18,472 nt of DNA from CAYNRQ01 sp964399875 (lineage in GTDB: Archaea > Aenigmatarchaeota > Aenigmatarchaeia > QMZP01), in the NCBI GenBank assembly GCA_964399875.1, contig CAYNRQ010000018.1, positions 1 to 18,472 of the forward strand. The letters run 5' to 3'. A model generated the notes under the pieces. The model had not been told where the DNA came from. It worked only from the letters and a program-made list of their open reading frames with translations, and made no database searches. The translations under genes and the position numbers were made by a program. Positions 1 through 11,000 of this stretch are shown piece after piece; position 1 is the first letter of the stretch, and each line of letters begins with the position of its first letter.

Positions 1-1
1 T

Positions 2-3000
2 AATTCAGATGGCAATATCCTGGAATCCCTGACACTTGAAAACTCAGGTTCTTCTCATGTTTATATTGCAGGAGATAATAACAGGGTTAATGGGACATTT
101 GATGATTCAGCTGTTGGAATTCAGATTAATGGAGCCTCAAAAACACTTTACATGCAAGGAGATTCTGTTTTTAGTGGAACAGGAATCAACATAACCGCTG
201 ACAACATTACGTTGGATGGCGCAGGGTATGACATCGATGGGGATGATTCCGGAACAGATTATGGGATTCATGCAGATGGGAGAGACAATATAACTATAAA
301 GAATTTTAAGAATATAACTGATTTTGGTATGGGAATCTATTTAGTTTCTACAAATAATTCATTGATTTATAACTTAAGCGCAGATTCAAATAGTTGGGGA
401 ATCTACCTTTCCTCAAGCTCAAAAAACAACATTACAGATATAACAACAAATTCAAATAGTGACGGACTCCTTCTTGACTCAAGCTCAAACAACACTCTTA
501 CAGATATAACAGCAAATTCAAATTCTCAGAATGGAATCTATTTTGTCTCAAGCTCAAACAACAACACACTGACAAACAACACAGCAAACTCGAACAGCCG
601 AGGAATCTATCTTTCCTCAAGCTCAAACAACACCCTCACAAACAACACCGCAAACTCAAACACCCGAGGAATCTACCTCTCCTCCAGTTCAGACAACACA
701 TTCACCGACAACAATGTGTGGAACTGCACGACCGCCTCCAGCGGCTGCATATATCTGTATGATTCGGAGAACAACATATTCTCTGGAGGAACAATAAACA
801 AATCCGCAAACCACCTGATTTTCCTTGATTCAAGCTCCAAAAACAACACATTCCAGAACATGCAGTTATACAATGCCGGCGACGATGCAGTCAATGTCAC
901 AAGCTCGGCAAACAACACATTCGACAACCTGACCATTTATAACACCTCCTCTAGCGCTTCAGGAATCTATTCCGATTCCGCCAACACCACCATAAAGAAC
1001 TGCAATATAAACAGATCGAGTTCACAAGGAGGCTATGGAATTAAATTGCAAGGAGCAAATTATTCCTATATTCTGAACAACGCCCTGGACAATCAGGATT
1101 ACAGCCTGTTTTTAAATCTAACCAATCACATAAAAGCGGAAAACAACACCATACGCTCAAGTTACAGCATTGGAATAAGTCTCATTAACTCAGACAGCAA
1201 CAACATAACAAATAATGATATCTGGAACTGCAGCACAGCCGGATGGCTCTCCTGCATTCTTCTCAATGACTCAAACTCCAACATTTTCACTGAGAACAAG
1301 ATAAACTACACTACCAATGACGGTGACGGCATAGTAATCTATTCTTTTCACAGTGATGAAGGTTCTGATAACATATTCAGAGACACAAGCATAACAAACA
1401 TATATTCAACAGATGTCGTATTAGATGCCGAGGCAGGCACCTCAGCCCTTAACAACACCTTCTTGAACATGACTTACAGCAGCGAATCAGTAAAATCAGG
1501 TTCAGAGCTAATAAGGCAGTGGTACGTGGATGTTAATGTGACCAACACAACAGGGGATTCCCTGCAGAATATAAATGTAAGCTTATATAACACAAGTGCT
1601 GTTCTCGTAGACTACGACCAGACACAGAGCAACGGATTCACAAAGACATTTGAATTAACAGAATACAAAAACACAGGAACAAAAAGCTACTGGACCCTTT
1701 ACACCCTTTACGCAAACGATTCCACAAGCAAATATTACAACCACACCAACTCCTCAGTCAACTTCACCACCAACATACAGATCAACATCACTCTCTCGGA
1801 AACAACCCCACCTCTGGATTTCACCTCGCCAACACTCGGCAACAACTCAAATACCACAAACAACTATATTTATGTAAACGTAACAAGCAACGAAACCCTG
1901 GACACCTGCCTCCTTGAATGGACCAATTCCTCAGGAACGCAGAACGTGTCCATGACAGAAACAGGAACATACTGCTATGTCAATATGACATCACTGTCTG
2001 ACTACTCCTATTACTTCAGGGTGTACGGAAACGATACAACAGGCATCCTGAACAATACAGAGGACAGGGAAATAACAGTGGACACTACATATCCAGCATT
2101 CTTTGAAGATGCGGACAACTCATCCGGTTTGGTGACAGCAGGCCAGGATGTTAAAATGAGCGCAAACTGGACAGAGAACAGGGATCTTGACTACATAATC
2201 CTGAGAACAAACAAGACAGGTTTATGGGCAAACGAGTCCTATTCAGATGTTTCTGGAACGCAGGCATGGGGCAACTTCACATTCAGCACAAGCGGTTATG
2301 GTGAAAACACAGTATGCTGGGCGGAGTGGGCCAATGATACCGCGGGAAATCTTAACACAAGTATGAGTTCACACTGCTTTGAGGTGGTATCTGTCAATAT
2401 AAGCATACTAAAGAGCATAACCCCGGACCTCATAGTTGCAGGAGAGAATGAGACCCTTAATGTTACTCTAAGAATCAACAATACAGGAGCAACGAATATA
2501 TCCATGCTTAACATAACAGATGAGGTCCCCTATGACTTCTCTGAACCAGCAGTGAGCAATGTTTATGTATACTTCAGGAACAATTCAGATACCATCCTGC
2601 TTACCACAGGCCTTGATAAGAGCGTTTCGAATGCGGATGCTGACAGCGACATAGAGATACAGGTAAACATCTCAAACATGACAGTTACAGAGGCCGGGGA
2701 TTATCTGGAAACAGGAGAGAGGATAGAGATAAGATACCTTATGAACACATCAAAAATGAGCGCAGGAGACTACAGGCTGGTGGATACCAATGTTACTGTA
2801 ACAGATGTCTCAAGCGCTACAGACACAGACTCCATTCAAGAAAACATAACAGCAGCAGAAACGGTTGTGAGGGGAGACAAATACATGGAAGTAAACCCAG
2901 CGGCACCACAGAATGTGACTATAGTTATAAGGATATATGCACTAGGAGGCCCTGTGACAGATATATACCTGTCTGATTACCTCCCACAGGGAGCCGCAAT

Positions 3001-3718
3001 ACATGGCAGAAACGTTACTCTGGATAACGGAACAATAACCGAGCTGTTTAATGAATCAGACTTCTACATAGGAGACCCTGTCCAAACCACCCTTCCGGAT
3101 GGGACCTATGTGGATGTTTATTACTACAACTTTTCCTATAACTTCACCAACTGGAACGGCAATTTATACGACAACGACACACTACAGATAGAATACAATG
3201 TAACCCTTCTAGGAGGCGGTGACTGGGTGCTGCCAATGATAATAGGCGCCTGGGATCCTCAGTACCAGAAGCATATCCAGACAGAGATGCACACGGAATT
3301 GAACATACCATCCTTTGATGTGATGATAGATATATTAACAGCCACAGTAGAGCCGGGCGGTGTTGTAAAGGCTGTTCTGAAGATGATCAATGTCGGCGGG
3401 CCAAAGGCAAAGGTGGATGTTTTTGTTACCTATTCAGCCAAGACCATGGAAGGACAACTAATAACAGAGAAATCAAAGACCTTTGCTATAGTGGATAAGA
3501 AAGAAGAGGAGCTGTCCCTTAGACTGCCGTCAGAGATAAAAGCCGGCATGTACACATTCGAGGCCTTTGTGACTTATACAGGAAGAGAGGCCATGAGTAC
3601 TGATGTGTTTGAGGTGAAGACAGAAAGGCAGATAGTAACCATAACACCAGACACCAGCCTGATAATAGCAATCCTGCTGTTTGTCATTATAATAATACTA
3701 TTATTAAGAAGAAGATAG
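2..3718 (+). CDS. Beta-helix (NosD-like) surface protein with Ig-like domains and C-terminal membrane anchor, 5' truncated
   Basis: The frame is open from base 2, so the first ATG (152) is internal and the true start lies before the window; 1,238 residues are visible. Bases ~2-1490 encode a right-handed parallel beta-helix of NosD-like type, with coils of the form GIYLSSSSNNTLTNNTANS. Ig-like domains follow (~1810-2085 ending VDTTYP, then ~2090-2395), then two DUF11-like beta domains (~2400-3300) and a membrane-proximal CARDB/NEW3-like domain (~3310-3640). The end is a single hydrophobic helix (~3652-3706) closed by RRR and TAG, fitting an anchor with the positive side in the cytoplasm. Asn and N-x-S/T sequons are very abundant, which suggests a glycosylated ectodomain. 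The family often binds carbohydrate, but no catalytic residues can be assigned. The gene converges on the coiled-coil gene and overlaps it by 15 bases. Surface location is confident; ligand is unknown. Confidence 0.87.
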   Translation, partial: NSDGNILESLTLENSGSSHVYIAGDNNRVNGTFDDSAVGIQINGASKTLYMQGDSVFSGTGINITADNITLDGAGYDIDGDDSGTDYGIHADGRDNITIKNFKNITDFGMGIYLVSTNNSLIYNLSADSNSWGIYLSSSSKNNITDITTNSNSDGLLLDSSSNNTLTDITANSNSQNGIYFVSSSNNNTLTNNTANSNSRGIYLSSSSNNTLTNNTANSNTRGIYLSSSSDNTFTDNNVWNCTTASSGCIYLYDSENNIFSGGTINKSANHLIFLDSSSKNNTFQNMQLYNAGDDAVNVTSSANNTFDNLTIYNTSSSASGIYSDSANTTIKNCNINRSSSQGGYGIKLQGANYSYILNNALDNQDYSLFLNLTNHIKAENNTIRSSYSIGISLINSDSNNITNNDIWNCSTAGWLSCILLNDSNSNIFTENKINYTTNDGDGIVIYSFHSDEGSDNIFRDTSITNIYSTDVVLDAEAGTSALNNTFLNMTYSSESVKSGSELIRQWYVDVNVTNTTGDSLQNINVSLYNTSAVLVDYDQTQSNGFTKTFELTEYKNTGTKSYWTLYTLYANDSTSKYYNHTNSSVNFTTNIQINITLSETTPPLDFTSPTLGNNSNTTNNYIYVNVTSNETLDTCLLEWTNSSGTQNVSMTETGTYCYVNMTSLSDYSYYFRVYGNDTTGILNNTEDREITVDTTYPAFFEDADNSSGLVTAGQDVKMSANWTENRDLDYIILRTNKTGLWANESYSDVSGTQAWGNFTFSTSGYGENTVCWAEWANDTAGNLNTSMSSHCFEVVSVNISILKSITPDLIVAGENETLNVTLRINNTGATNISMLNITDEVPYDFSEPAVSNVYVYFRNNSDTILLTTGLDKSVSNADADSDIEIQVNISNMTVTEAGDYLETGERIEIRYLMNTSKMSAGDYRLVDTNVTVTDVSSATDTDSIQENITAAETVVRGDKYMEVNPAAPQNVTIVIRIYALGGPVTDIYLSDYLPQGAAIHGRNVTLDNGTITELFNESDFYIGDPVQTTLPDGTYVDVYYYNFSYNFTNWNGNLYDNDTLQIEYNVTLLGGGDWVLPMIIGAWDPQYQKHIQTEMHTELNIPSFDVMIDILTATVEPGGVVKAVLKMINVGGPKAKVDVFVTYSAKTMEGQLITEKSKTFAIVDKKEEELSLRLPSEIKAGMYTFEAFVTYTGREAMSTDVFEVKTERQIVTITPDTSLIIAILLFVIIIILLLRRR
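332..733 (+). repeat. Six in-frame 66/69-nt tandem repeats encoding beta-helix coils
   Basis: Units begin at 332, 398, 464, 533, 602 and 668, giving spacings of 66, 66, 69, 69 and 66 bases (22 or 23 codons). Each starts GG-A-(A/C)TC and encodes one coil starting GIY or GLL, followed by a Ser run and Asn-Asn-Thr. The extra codon in the 69-nt units falls in the Asn stretch or the coil end. The units around 533-733 are the most alike at the DNA level. They lie wholly inside the coding frame. Confidence 0.85.
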
Positions 3719-5029
3719 GTCAACCAGCTCGCTGTGAAGCTCCATTATGTCTTCATAAATTTCCTGCACTTCATCTGTTGCCCCTGATTCTTCCCTCATT
3801 TTTTTGTAAAGTTCAACTATCTTTGTGTAAATATCATTTGCTGTATGCAAATCACCCTTATCTATACTTTCATGGCATTTCTCTATAAGATTTCTTATCT
3901 CATGGTAATCATCCGAAGGTTTTGTTTCCTCAGACATATCCAGCTCGCCCTTTCCTACATCTATATCCAGGTTAGGAACAGACAGCTCTTCTCTCTTCTC
4001 TTTTGTTTTTTTGGTTGGTTTTTTCTCTTCCAAAACCACTTTCTCTCCCTTCACATCTTCCATGGCAGAAACCAGCATGTCTACCACATTTTTAAGTTCA
4101 TGCAGCCTGTCTTCAAACCTGGTTTCAAAATCAGTGTAATCTTTTTTAACAGTCTCCCTGAATTTGGTTAAATCGTTCTGGAACACCGCACTCTTCAGTC
4201 TTATCTCAAGGGCATCTAAAGAACCAACAACCTCATTCACAAGGCCCTCAAGCCTGTCCAGCCTTTCGTTCTGTTTGTCTATTTTGGTCATTCTTGTATC
4301 AAACTCTGAAAATATCTTTTCCACCTTGCTTGATAATCTTCTCATATTGTTTTCGGATTCCTTTATCTTTGAAGTGATGTTCTGTGCATCCTTGATAAGT
4401 TTCACAAGGTTTTCAACGCCCTTTATTCTTTCCATCATGCTTCTGTATTTCTTTAACTCATCGCTGAAGCTTGTTAACTTCTTATTAATCATGTCTATCC
4501 TGGCCGTGTTTTCATCTATAAGCTTCCTTGTTTTCAGTTTCTCTTTCTCCGTCCTTTCAGGCTCAATATCCTTCATCATTTCCTCTATCCTTTCGAAACC
4601 AGCGCTTACCTTTCCCATCACGCTCTCCTGTTCAAGCATGCTTGACCTGAGCTCTCCTATCTCTTCTCCCAGCTTTATGAACCTCTCCTCGCTTGCGTTC
4701 CTAAAACTGTCTATCAGCTCCAGCTTTCCGTTTATCTTTTCTATACCCATCACAATTTCTTCTATGGATGTTTTTTCACCTTTTGTTGTCATTTTCTTTA
4801 TTTCCTCAACAGAGAATCTTGGCATTTTCTCTTTCTTCTTGAACATTCCCAGAATTCTCTTCTTGGATATCTTTTTTTCTGTTCCCTGACTGATTTTCGG
4901 CCCCGGCTTTTTCTTGGGTTTTGGCTTCTTTGGAGCTTTTTCTACATCTAGCTTTATTCCGCAATCCTCGCAGAAATTAAACTTTTTCTTGTATCTCCTT
5001 CCGCACTTTGGGCATATTTTATCTGTCAT
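3704..5029 (-). CDS. Zinc-ribbon, basic-linker, long coiled-coil cytoplasmic protein
   Basis: The 441-residue protein starts at ATG 5029 and ends with TAA. Residues 6-23 form a C4 zinc ribbon (CPKCG ... CEDCG; Cys6, 9, 20, 23). Residues ~30-70 are extremely Lys/Pro rich. Residues ~85-335 are heptad-like and charged, predicted as a long coiled coil. An acidic/basic linker (~335-375) leads to a C-terminal helical hairpin (~375-441) with the spacing of a TPR- or MIT-like unit (IYTKIVELY, then IYEDIMELH). There is no signal peptide or membrane segment, so it is cytoplasmic. It is the second gene of an operon, 13 bases after the giant HerA-fusion gene, which suggests a structural or adaptor partner of that ATPase. 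I do not recognise a named family; nucleic-acid binding through ribbon plus basic tract is possible but unproven. Confidence 0.88.
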   Translation of the reverse strand: MTDKICPKCGRRYKKKFNFCEDCGIKLDVEKAPKKPKPKKKPGPKISQGTEKKISKKRILGMFKKKEKMPRFSVEEIKKMTTKGEKTSIEEIVMGIEKINGKLELIDSFRNASEERFIKLGEEIGELRSSMLEQESVMGKVSAGFERIEEMMKDIEPERTEKEKLKTRKLIDENTARIDMINKKLTSFSDELKKYRSMMERIKGVENLVKLIKDAQNITSKIKESENNMRRLSSKVEKIFSEFDTRMTKIDKQNERLDRLEGLVNEVVGSLDALEIRLKSAVFQNDLTKFRETVKKDYTDFETRFEDRLHELKNVVDMLVSAMEDVKGEKVVLEEKKPTKKTKEKREELSVPNLDIDVGKGELDMSEETKPSDDYHEIRNLIEKCHESIDKGDLHTANDIYTKIVELYKKMREESGATDEVQEIYEDIMELHSELVDLSSS

Positions 5030-5042
5030 TTGTTCCCCTTCA
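5030..5042 (-). promoter_or_regulatory. Ribosome-binding site in the 13-bp operon gap
   Basis: On the minus strand the gap reads AAGGGGAACAA before the ATG at 5029. The GGGG (5038-5035) sits five bases from the start codon and can pair, with one wobble, with an archaeal anti-Shine-Dalgarno. The very short gap means the coiled-coil gene is almost certainly translated from the transcript of the giant gene upstream. No separate promoter fits in it. Confidence 0.55.
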
Positions 5043-8000
5043 TTATATTTTCAGTTTTTTCTTTAATAAATTCACGTATATCTCAACCATTCTGAATCTC
5101 CCTTCCTTTAGCTTGTCTTTAACCAATCCAATTTCAAGTTCAAGGTCTGTTGTGTCTACACCCCTTCTCTTCAGGCTTAATATCTTGCTCTCTATTTTAT
5201 CCACTATAATGCTGTACTTCTTGTACATCCCCATCTCTGTTTCAGATATCTTGTGCGGGGAATGCAGGGTAGGCCTGAAATTGACAAAATAAGGCTTTCC
5301 TTTATTGTACTTGGGGTTCTGGATCATGCCCACACCCACAGACTCATGGGTTATTCTGCTTGAATAAATCTCCCCGTATTTCTTGGCCACCTTCTTTATG
5401 TCATTAAGGGACTTGGTATTAAGCTGTATCTCTGTAAGAACATTACCCATTATGGCCTCCTTGAAGTCTGAAGATACCTGGGATGCCATGATAAGGCCGA
5501 TGCCCCACTTTCTAAACTCTCTGGTGGCCTTTTCCAGGGCAATATAACCTCCCTTCCCCCCGTACTTCTCCAAAAGCCGGTGAACCTCATCAAATATCAT
5601 CATCATCTTCAGCTCAGTTGATTCTTCCCAAGGTATACCAAACATGGTGTCTATTATATTTATAACAGCATCATCATACTGGTCGGGTTTCAGCTTGTTG
5701 AGCGTGAAAACTGTTATCTCTCCCGGTTTCATCAGCTTTCTGAAATCTATCTTTATGTTCGGGTTTGTGACCTCGACTATTATACCCTTGAATGGTCTTG
5801 CTTCCTCCAATCTCATTCCGAACTTCGAATAGAATTTGAGCAGGTTTTTATCCCTGCAAGGCCTTACAAAGCCTGTCCACTGTGCTGTAGGATCAAACAC
5901 AATAACAGGTATATTTCTCTTCAGGGCCTCCTCTGCGAATATGGATGCTGTCACAGATTTACCTGAACCTGTGGCCCCTCCTATCAGGATGTGTGTCATT
6001 ACGTCCCTGGAATTGAAATATGTGTTTATGTCTGTCTCTGCCACCTTGCCTATCCAGAACGATTCATCGGTCTTTTTAGGAAGCTTTTTATAATCAAGGG
6101 GGAACACATATCTCGCTTTTGTCATTTTCCATTTTAAGTATCTTTTCCATGTGTAATAACCTGCTATAATACCCGCTATAATCAAGATTATGATTATAAC
6201 AATAGTAACCCTTTCTGGTGTCCAGAACGCTGCCACAACCTCAAATGAATCTGTTGATATTGTGGAACCGCCTTCATAAACAGCCACAACCTCAAGAGCA
6301 TAGTGTCCCAGGCTCAGGTTGAACTCAGCAAGATTTATGTTTTTAGTGAAGGATCTTGTGGTCTTAACATTCACTGTCTCATTCCCTATAGTGGTATTCT
6401 TTCCTGTTTCTATATTGCTTACAATATAGGTTAGATTGGTGTCGAATTCAGCCATGCGACCTGTATTGTACATGGATATATGGAACTGCAGTATACCTGC
6501 TGGTTCCACCTGTCTAGTCCTGGCCTCCACAACCAGGTCAAGACCAATCTCTCCTGCCTGGGTTATTATAATTGTCACAGGAATCTTTCTTGTACCAGCA
6601 TCTGTCCTTACGACTATATTGCCTGTATAGGTTCCCAATGTGCTGTTTTCCTGCGTTTTTATCAGGATATCTGTTGACTCTGTGTCATTTGCAGCTACAA
6701 TCAAGGCATTATCCCTGAATGTTATGAAATCCTGCGCACTGCCTTCCACAGATATGGTGAAGTGTTTAACTTTATTCATATTGTTTGTTACCCATAACGG
6801 ATAGCTTTTGTTCTGTCCAGGGAAGATCCGAACCTCTATCATAGTGGTCCTAACATCAAAAGACTCTTCCCCATCAGGCGATGTTGTTCCACAGTCTTCA
6901 GGACAATTAAGTGCATTCTCTCCTGATTCACATCTCCCATTGCCGCATACATACGTTGTTGTTCCTCCTCCCCCGCTTGGCACATAACCACCACCCGGTG
7001 GATTTGATGGAGGTGATTCACCGCACGTGTTTGGATAACACGACTCTGCGATTGCATAAGCGGTTCCAGGATTTGCTGCAAATGAGAATGTGTTTGCAGT
7101 CACATTAGGAATATCATTCTCATTATTAAATCTGTCGAAATCCCCTCCAGAGCATGTCCTTGAGCCATAGTTCCAGTTGGTGCAGTAGAATATCCTTAAA
7201 TCCGGTTCCTCAAAGGTTCCTGCGGTGAGGGCGTCTGTGTACGTCACATTAATAATAGCGCTTGAATAGCTCAGGTACGGGGCGCTTATCACAAAGGCCA
7301 TGAGTATGTTCTCTGCTGTATCCGGAAGGTCTATGTTTGATATATCAGGCGCGCTTCTGTTAGGGAAGTTATCAAACCTTATTGCATTTGTTATGTTGCC
7401 GGGATTTGTTGTGTTGAACATATTCTCTGCAGAGGCTGTAATATTAACATTGTAAAGCCTGACAGCATAATCAAAAACCTCAACAACAATGTCATACGAT
7501 CTGTTGTGTATAGTGAAGTTGTACGAACCAGAGGAGGAATTCCCTGTTATATTCCATGATGTCCCTGGTTTATAGAAAGTAAGGTTTGCACTGAACGCAT
7601 TCCCATCAGCATCCGTGAAATTCCCTATGAACTCTATCTCTGTATATATATCAAACCACCCCATGGTTTCATTTTCTGTGCTGTTCTGCAGGCTGTTTGA
7701 ATCATTCGCGTAAACATTTATCCTGTAATCGCCTATTATCCTTGGATTGGTGTAATTTCCTGTCCATATATCCCCGCCAGAATTTGTGAGGTTTATCCTT
7801 GCTGAATTTCCGTCAGGATCTGTCACATTTATCCACACATTGCTCACATTATAGTTGTCTGTCACATTAACATTCACTGTTATATTGGTGACGTTCTCTG
7901 TGTAATAATTTATATTGGGGTCATTGTCAGCTGTTAAAGAGGAAGTGCCATTAACAAATAAATCTATGCTGTTTATCCTGGGAGGCGTTACATCCCTGTA

Positions 8001-11000
8001 AACCACACTGTCTGCCTGGGTTGCATTGAAGACCATGTTCTGTGTGGTATAGTTCCCGGAGAGTAAAAGCGTGTTATTTATCCTGTTGCCTGGAATTTCA
8101 GGCGCTGTACAATTGATATGCCATAGGTCACCAGACGTGGTGTTGCTTGTGACTGGGCAGTGAACACCGCCCACCTCTGCATAAAATGTCATGTTTTCTG
8201 TGAGCGGATTGCCATTGTATGTCGCATTGGCTGTTATCTGTATAGTATCGCTCACATTTATGTTTGTTGCAGGAGACGATGCGTTTGGATATATTATCAC
8301 GATCTCTAACTGGCTTATCTCCAGCCACCTTGTTAAATTGAAATATGCCGGCACACCGGATGAGTTCATGTTCTGGATAGATATATTCATGTAATAGAGG
8401 CCAACATCGCTCAGTGTCGCATTGGATATGTTATACGTTACGTTCAGATAGCCATAAGAACGATTTGTTATATTAAGAGGATCAGAAGCAGGCAGCGGTG
8501 TTACTGTGTTATTGAAAATAAAGGTTGTATTGAAGAACTGGGTGCCATTGGATGTTAAGGTGAAGTTTATTGTCAGGTTATAAGTCTCCCTGTTTGTTAT
8601 GTTTATAAGGCTGAAGTATCCTAGATTGTTTGTGTTTATACCCGCTGTTATTGTGTTGTCTGAAACAGGGCTGACAGACCAGTCCTGGTCTGTTACATTT
8701 ATGTTGAGCAGAATATAATCAGTGCAGTTCTCATACGCACCACTGCAATCAGAACCAGTATCATTTGCAAGGATATAAACAGAATACTCACCCATATTAC
8801 TTGAATTGTCAGGAACGCTTATCCCAACAGAAACCGTTGTGTTACCAAACCTTGATACAGCAAAATCATTCTGGCTGAAGTTTATCCAGCCCCCAACTGT
8901 TGCCGAATCCCCTCCTGTCTTGCTGAGGTTCACACTGTTTAGCTCTGTATTACCAAAGGCTTCTATCGTTATATTCTGGGAGGCTGTTCCGCCAAAGGCC
9001 AGTGTGATATTTATTGCATCTTCTGCAGCATTGAGTATAGTATTGTTTATAACATTTATAGTAACAGTCTCATTTTCAAAAACACCCACAGGATTACTCC
9101 ATCTGAGGCTCACATTTATTGATGTATTGCCCAGGTCAGCAAACCTTGTTATATCAAAACTGAGATTGCCATCGCATGTCTGCAGTGAGCCGAGGCTTTT
9201 ACAGGCCTCATAACTGCTTGTGAAGTTTGTTTTGTTGTAAACAAGAATGTATATGCCATACATTATATCATTTCCTGTGTTGTTTATTGTGAGGTTGAAA
9301 GTAACAGACACATTGTTTGTTTTTGTAAGATTATTTGCCTCTAAGTGCATGGGGGTTATGGTAAGGTTTCCTGTTGTATCATTGGCAGAGAAGCTTATGT
9401 TTACATTCATGGAATTGTTCTGTGTTATGTTGTAGTATGTGGCCATGGAATCACTTATATTGCACTTGATCTCATGGCTGCCTTCCACAGAGGTTGAGTT
9501 TATCCACAAGTAGCTGGCCCACCCGCTCTGGTTGGTTGTGGCATTTCCTATCTCTGTGCCGTTCCTGTAGAAAAACACGCTGTAATTATATATTCCCTCT
9601 GAAGTGTTTGCATCCAGCACAAGACAGTACAGATTAATACTGGCATTAACAAGGCATGTATAGTTTATGCACTCCCCTGCAACAACAGGGCTAAAGCTTA
9701 TGTTCGAGACATTACTCCATCCGTATATGTAAACATCTGTTGTGTTCTTGGATGTTATGTAGTATGAGCCATTCATCTTTGCAAGTATGGTCTGCGGGCC
9801 GACATCCTGGTCAACAGGAACAGTCCATGTCGAGTTCTGTTCTGAACCTATTATTGTTTTTGATATTACCCGCAGATCTGTCCTGGATCCAGGGTCATAT
9901 GAAACACACGTTCCACTGGAATCAGACATGCACACGCTATCCACATATACCTCTGACTGGTCATTGGTAGGATCTACAGTACTTGCATTAGCGGTTATTA
10001 TTAAAGTCACCATCTGCCCTGTGAAATTAGACACATTGTAGTTCCTTTCAATCCACCCTGTGTGATTTTCAAAACCTGAGTAATCATACGTATCATTACC
10101 GAATTTTTCCAGCACATAATAAGTTCCATTGTACAATGTAACCAAAACGGTCCCTTCATCTTCATGGCTAACATTCAACCACATGTGCAGATAAGAAGAT
10201 GTCAGATTGAATGTCTGGTTTATTTGGCCGACTGAATTGGAATAGTTCCCTACCCTGTAGGAATAGGTCCCATTAGCAGCACCCCCTGATATTATCTGGG
10301 TGGGGCCGGATACTGACCAGTTGCTGCTATCCCCTGATTCAAACCCACCGTTCCTTATAAAGTGAATACTCGTGTTTGCAAACACGTTTTCTGTATCAAA
10401 GTAGAATTCGCATGTTTTCGTCTGATTTGCACTCAGGTTCAATAAGAATATTATTTCAGATTCTGCTGCTATATACTCATCTGCACTGTTATTGTTTATC
10501 TGTGCAGAGACGTTCTGCCCTTCGCAGATTATCCTTGTGGAATTTATCTTCCAAGCGCTGAGGTTCACATCTTCATCAGAAAGCTCAGAACCTTTTAGTG
10601 TTATCACCTCATTTGTTCTGTTTATGCCGAGTGTCTCATTAAATGTTATATTAAATTTCTGTTTCCATATTCCGAACCACGTAATGTTGTACTGGTTTGA
10701 ACTGCAACTACTGCACGAATCGTTCACACTGGAATTCAAGGACACGTTCTGGTTTTTATTGAAGAATGTGCCTGCTGAAGGAAGGTCTATCACTGCACTT
10801 GAATTATCAATAAGTGCAACAGAGATACTGCTCACATTCCCAAGTATAGTATAATAGGCAGGCTGGGTTCCGTTAAGAGTGACATTCAAATAGTATAAGC
10901 CAAGGTTCTGGTATGTGCAGTCGGCTGTCCAGTTCAGGATACAGTAGCCAGTCGAATTGGTCTGGTTCTCACCCATGTTATCTGACCCATTAAAATACCA

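Noticed and set aside
152..154. ATG at 152 as the start of the beta-helix gene
   Set aside because: The same frame is open back to base 2 with matching low-complexity surface-protein sequence, so the ATG is internal and the gene is truncated by the window.
332..733. CRISPR-like array
   Set aside because: The repeats are 66/69 bases, in frame, without unique spacers, and encode beta-helix coils.
3845..4171. 108-codon plus-strand frame
   Set aside because: Antisense shadow of the coiled-coil gene, with no recognisable domain or start signal.
4164..4889. 241-codon plus-strand frame rich in Phe, Leu and Ser
   Set aside because: It is the antisense of a Lys/Glu-rich coiled coil, which automatically yields hydrophobic residues; the minus-strand gene has zinc-ribbon and operon support.
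5043..6140. Type IV coupling protein (VirD4/TraG) or true FtsK assignment for the ATPase
   Set aside because: The single helix, short Walker A-B distance and the IGK ... HILIGGATGSGKS and RKWGIGLIMASQ motifs fit HerA better; there is no FtsK gamma domain or all-alpha VirD4 domain.
8806..9213. 135-codon plus-strand frame
   Set aside because: Lies inside the continuous 2,975-codon gene on the other strand and shows no protein-like features.
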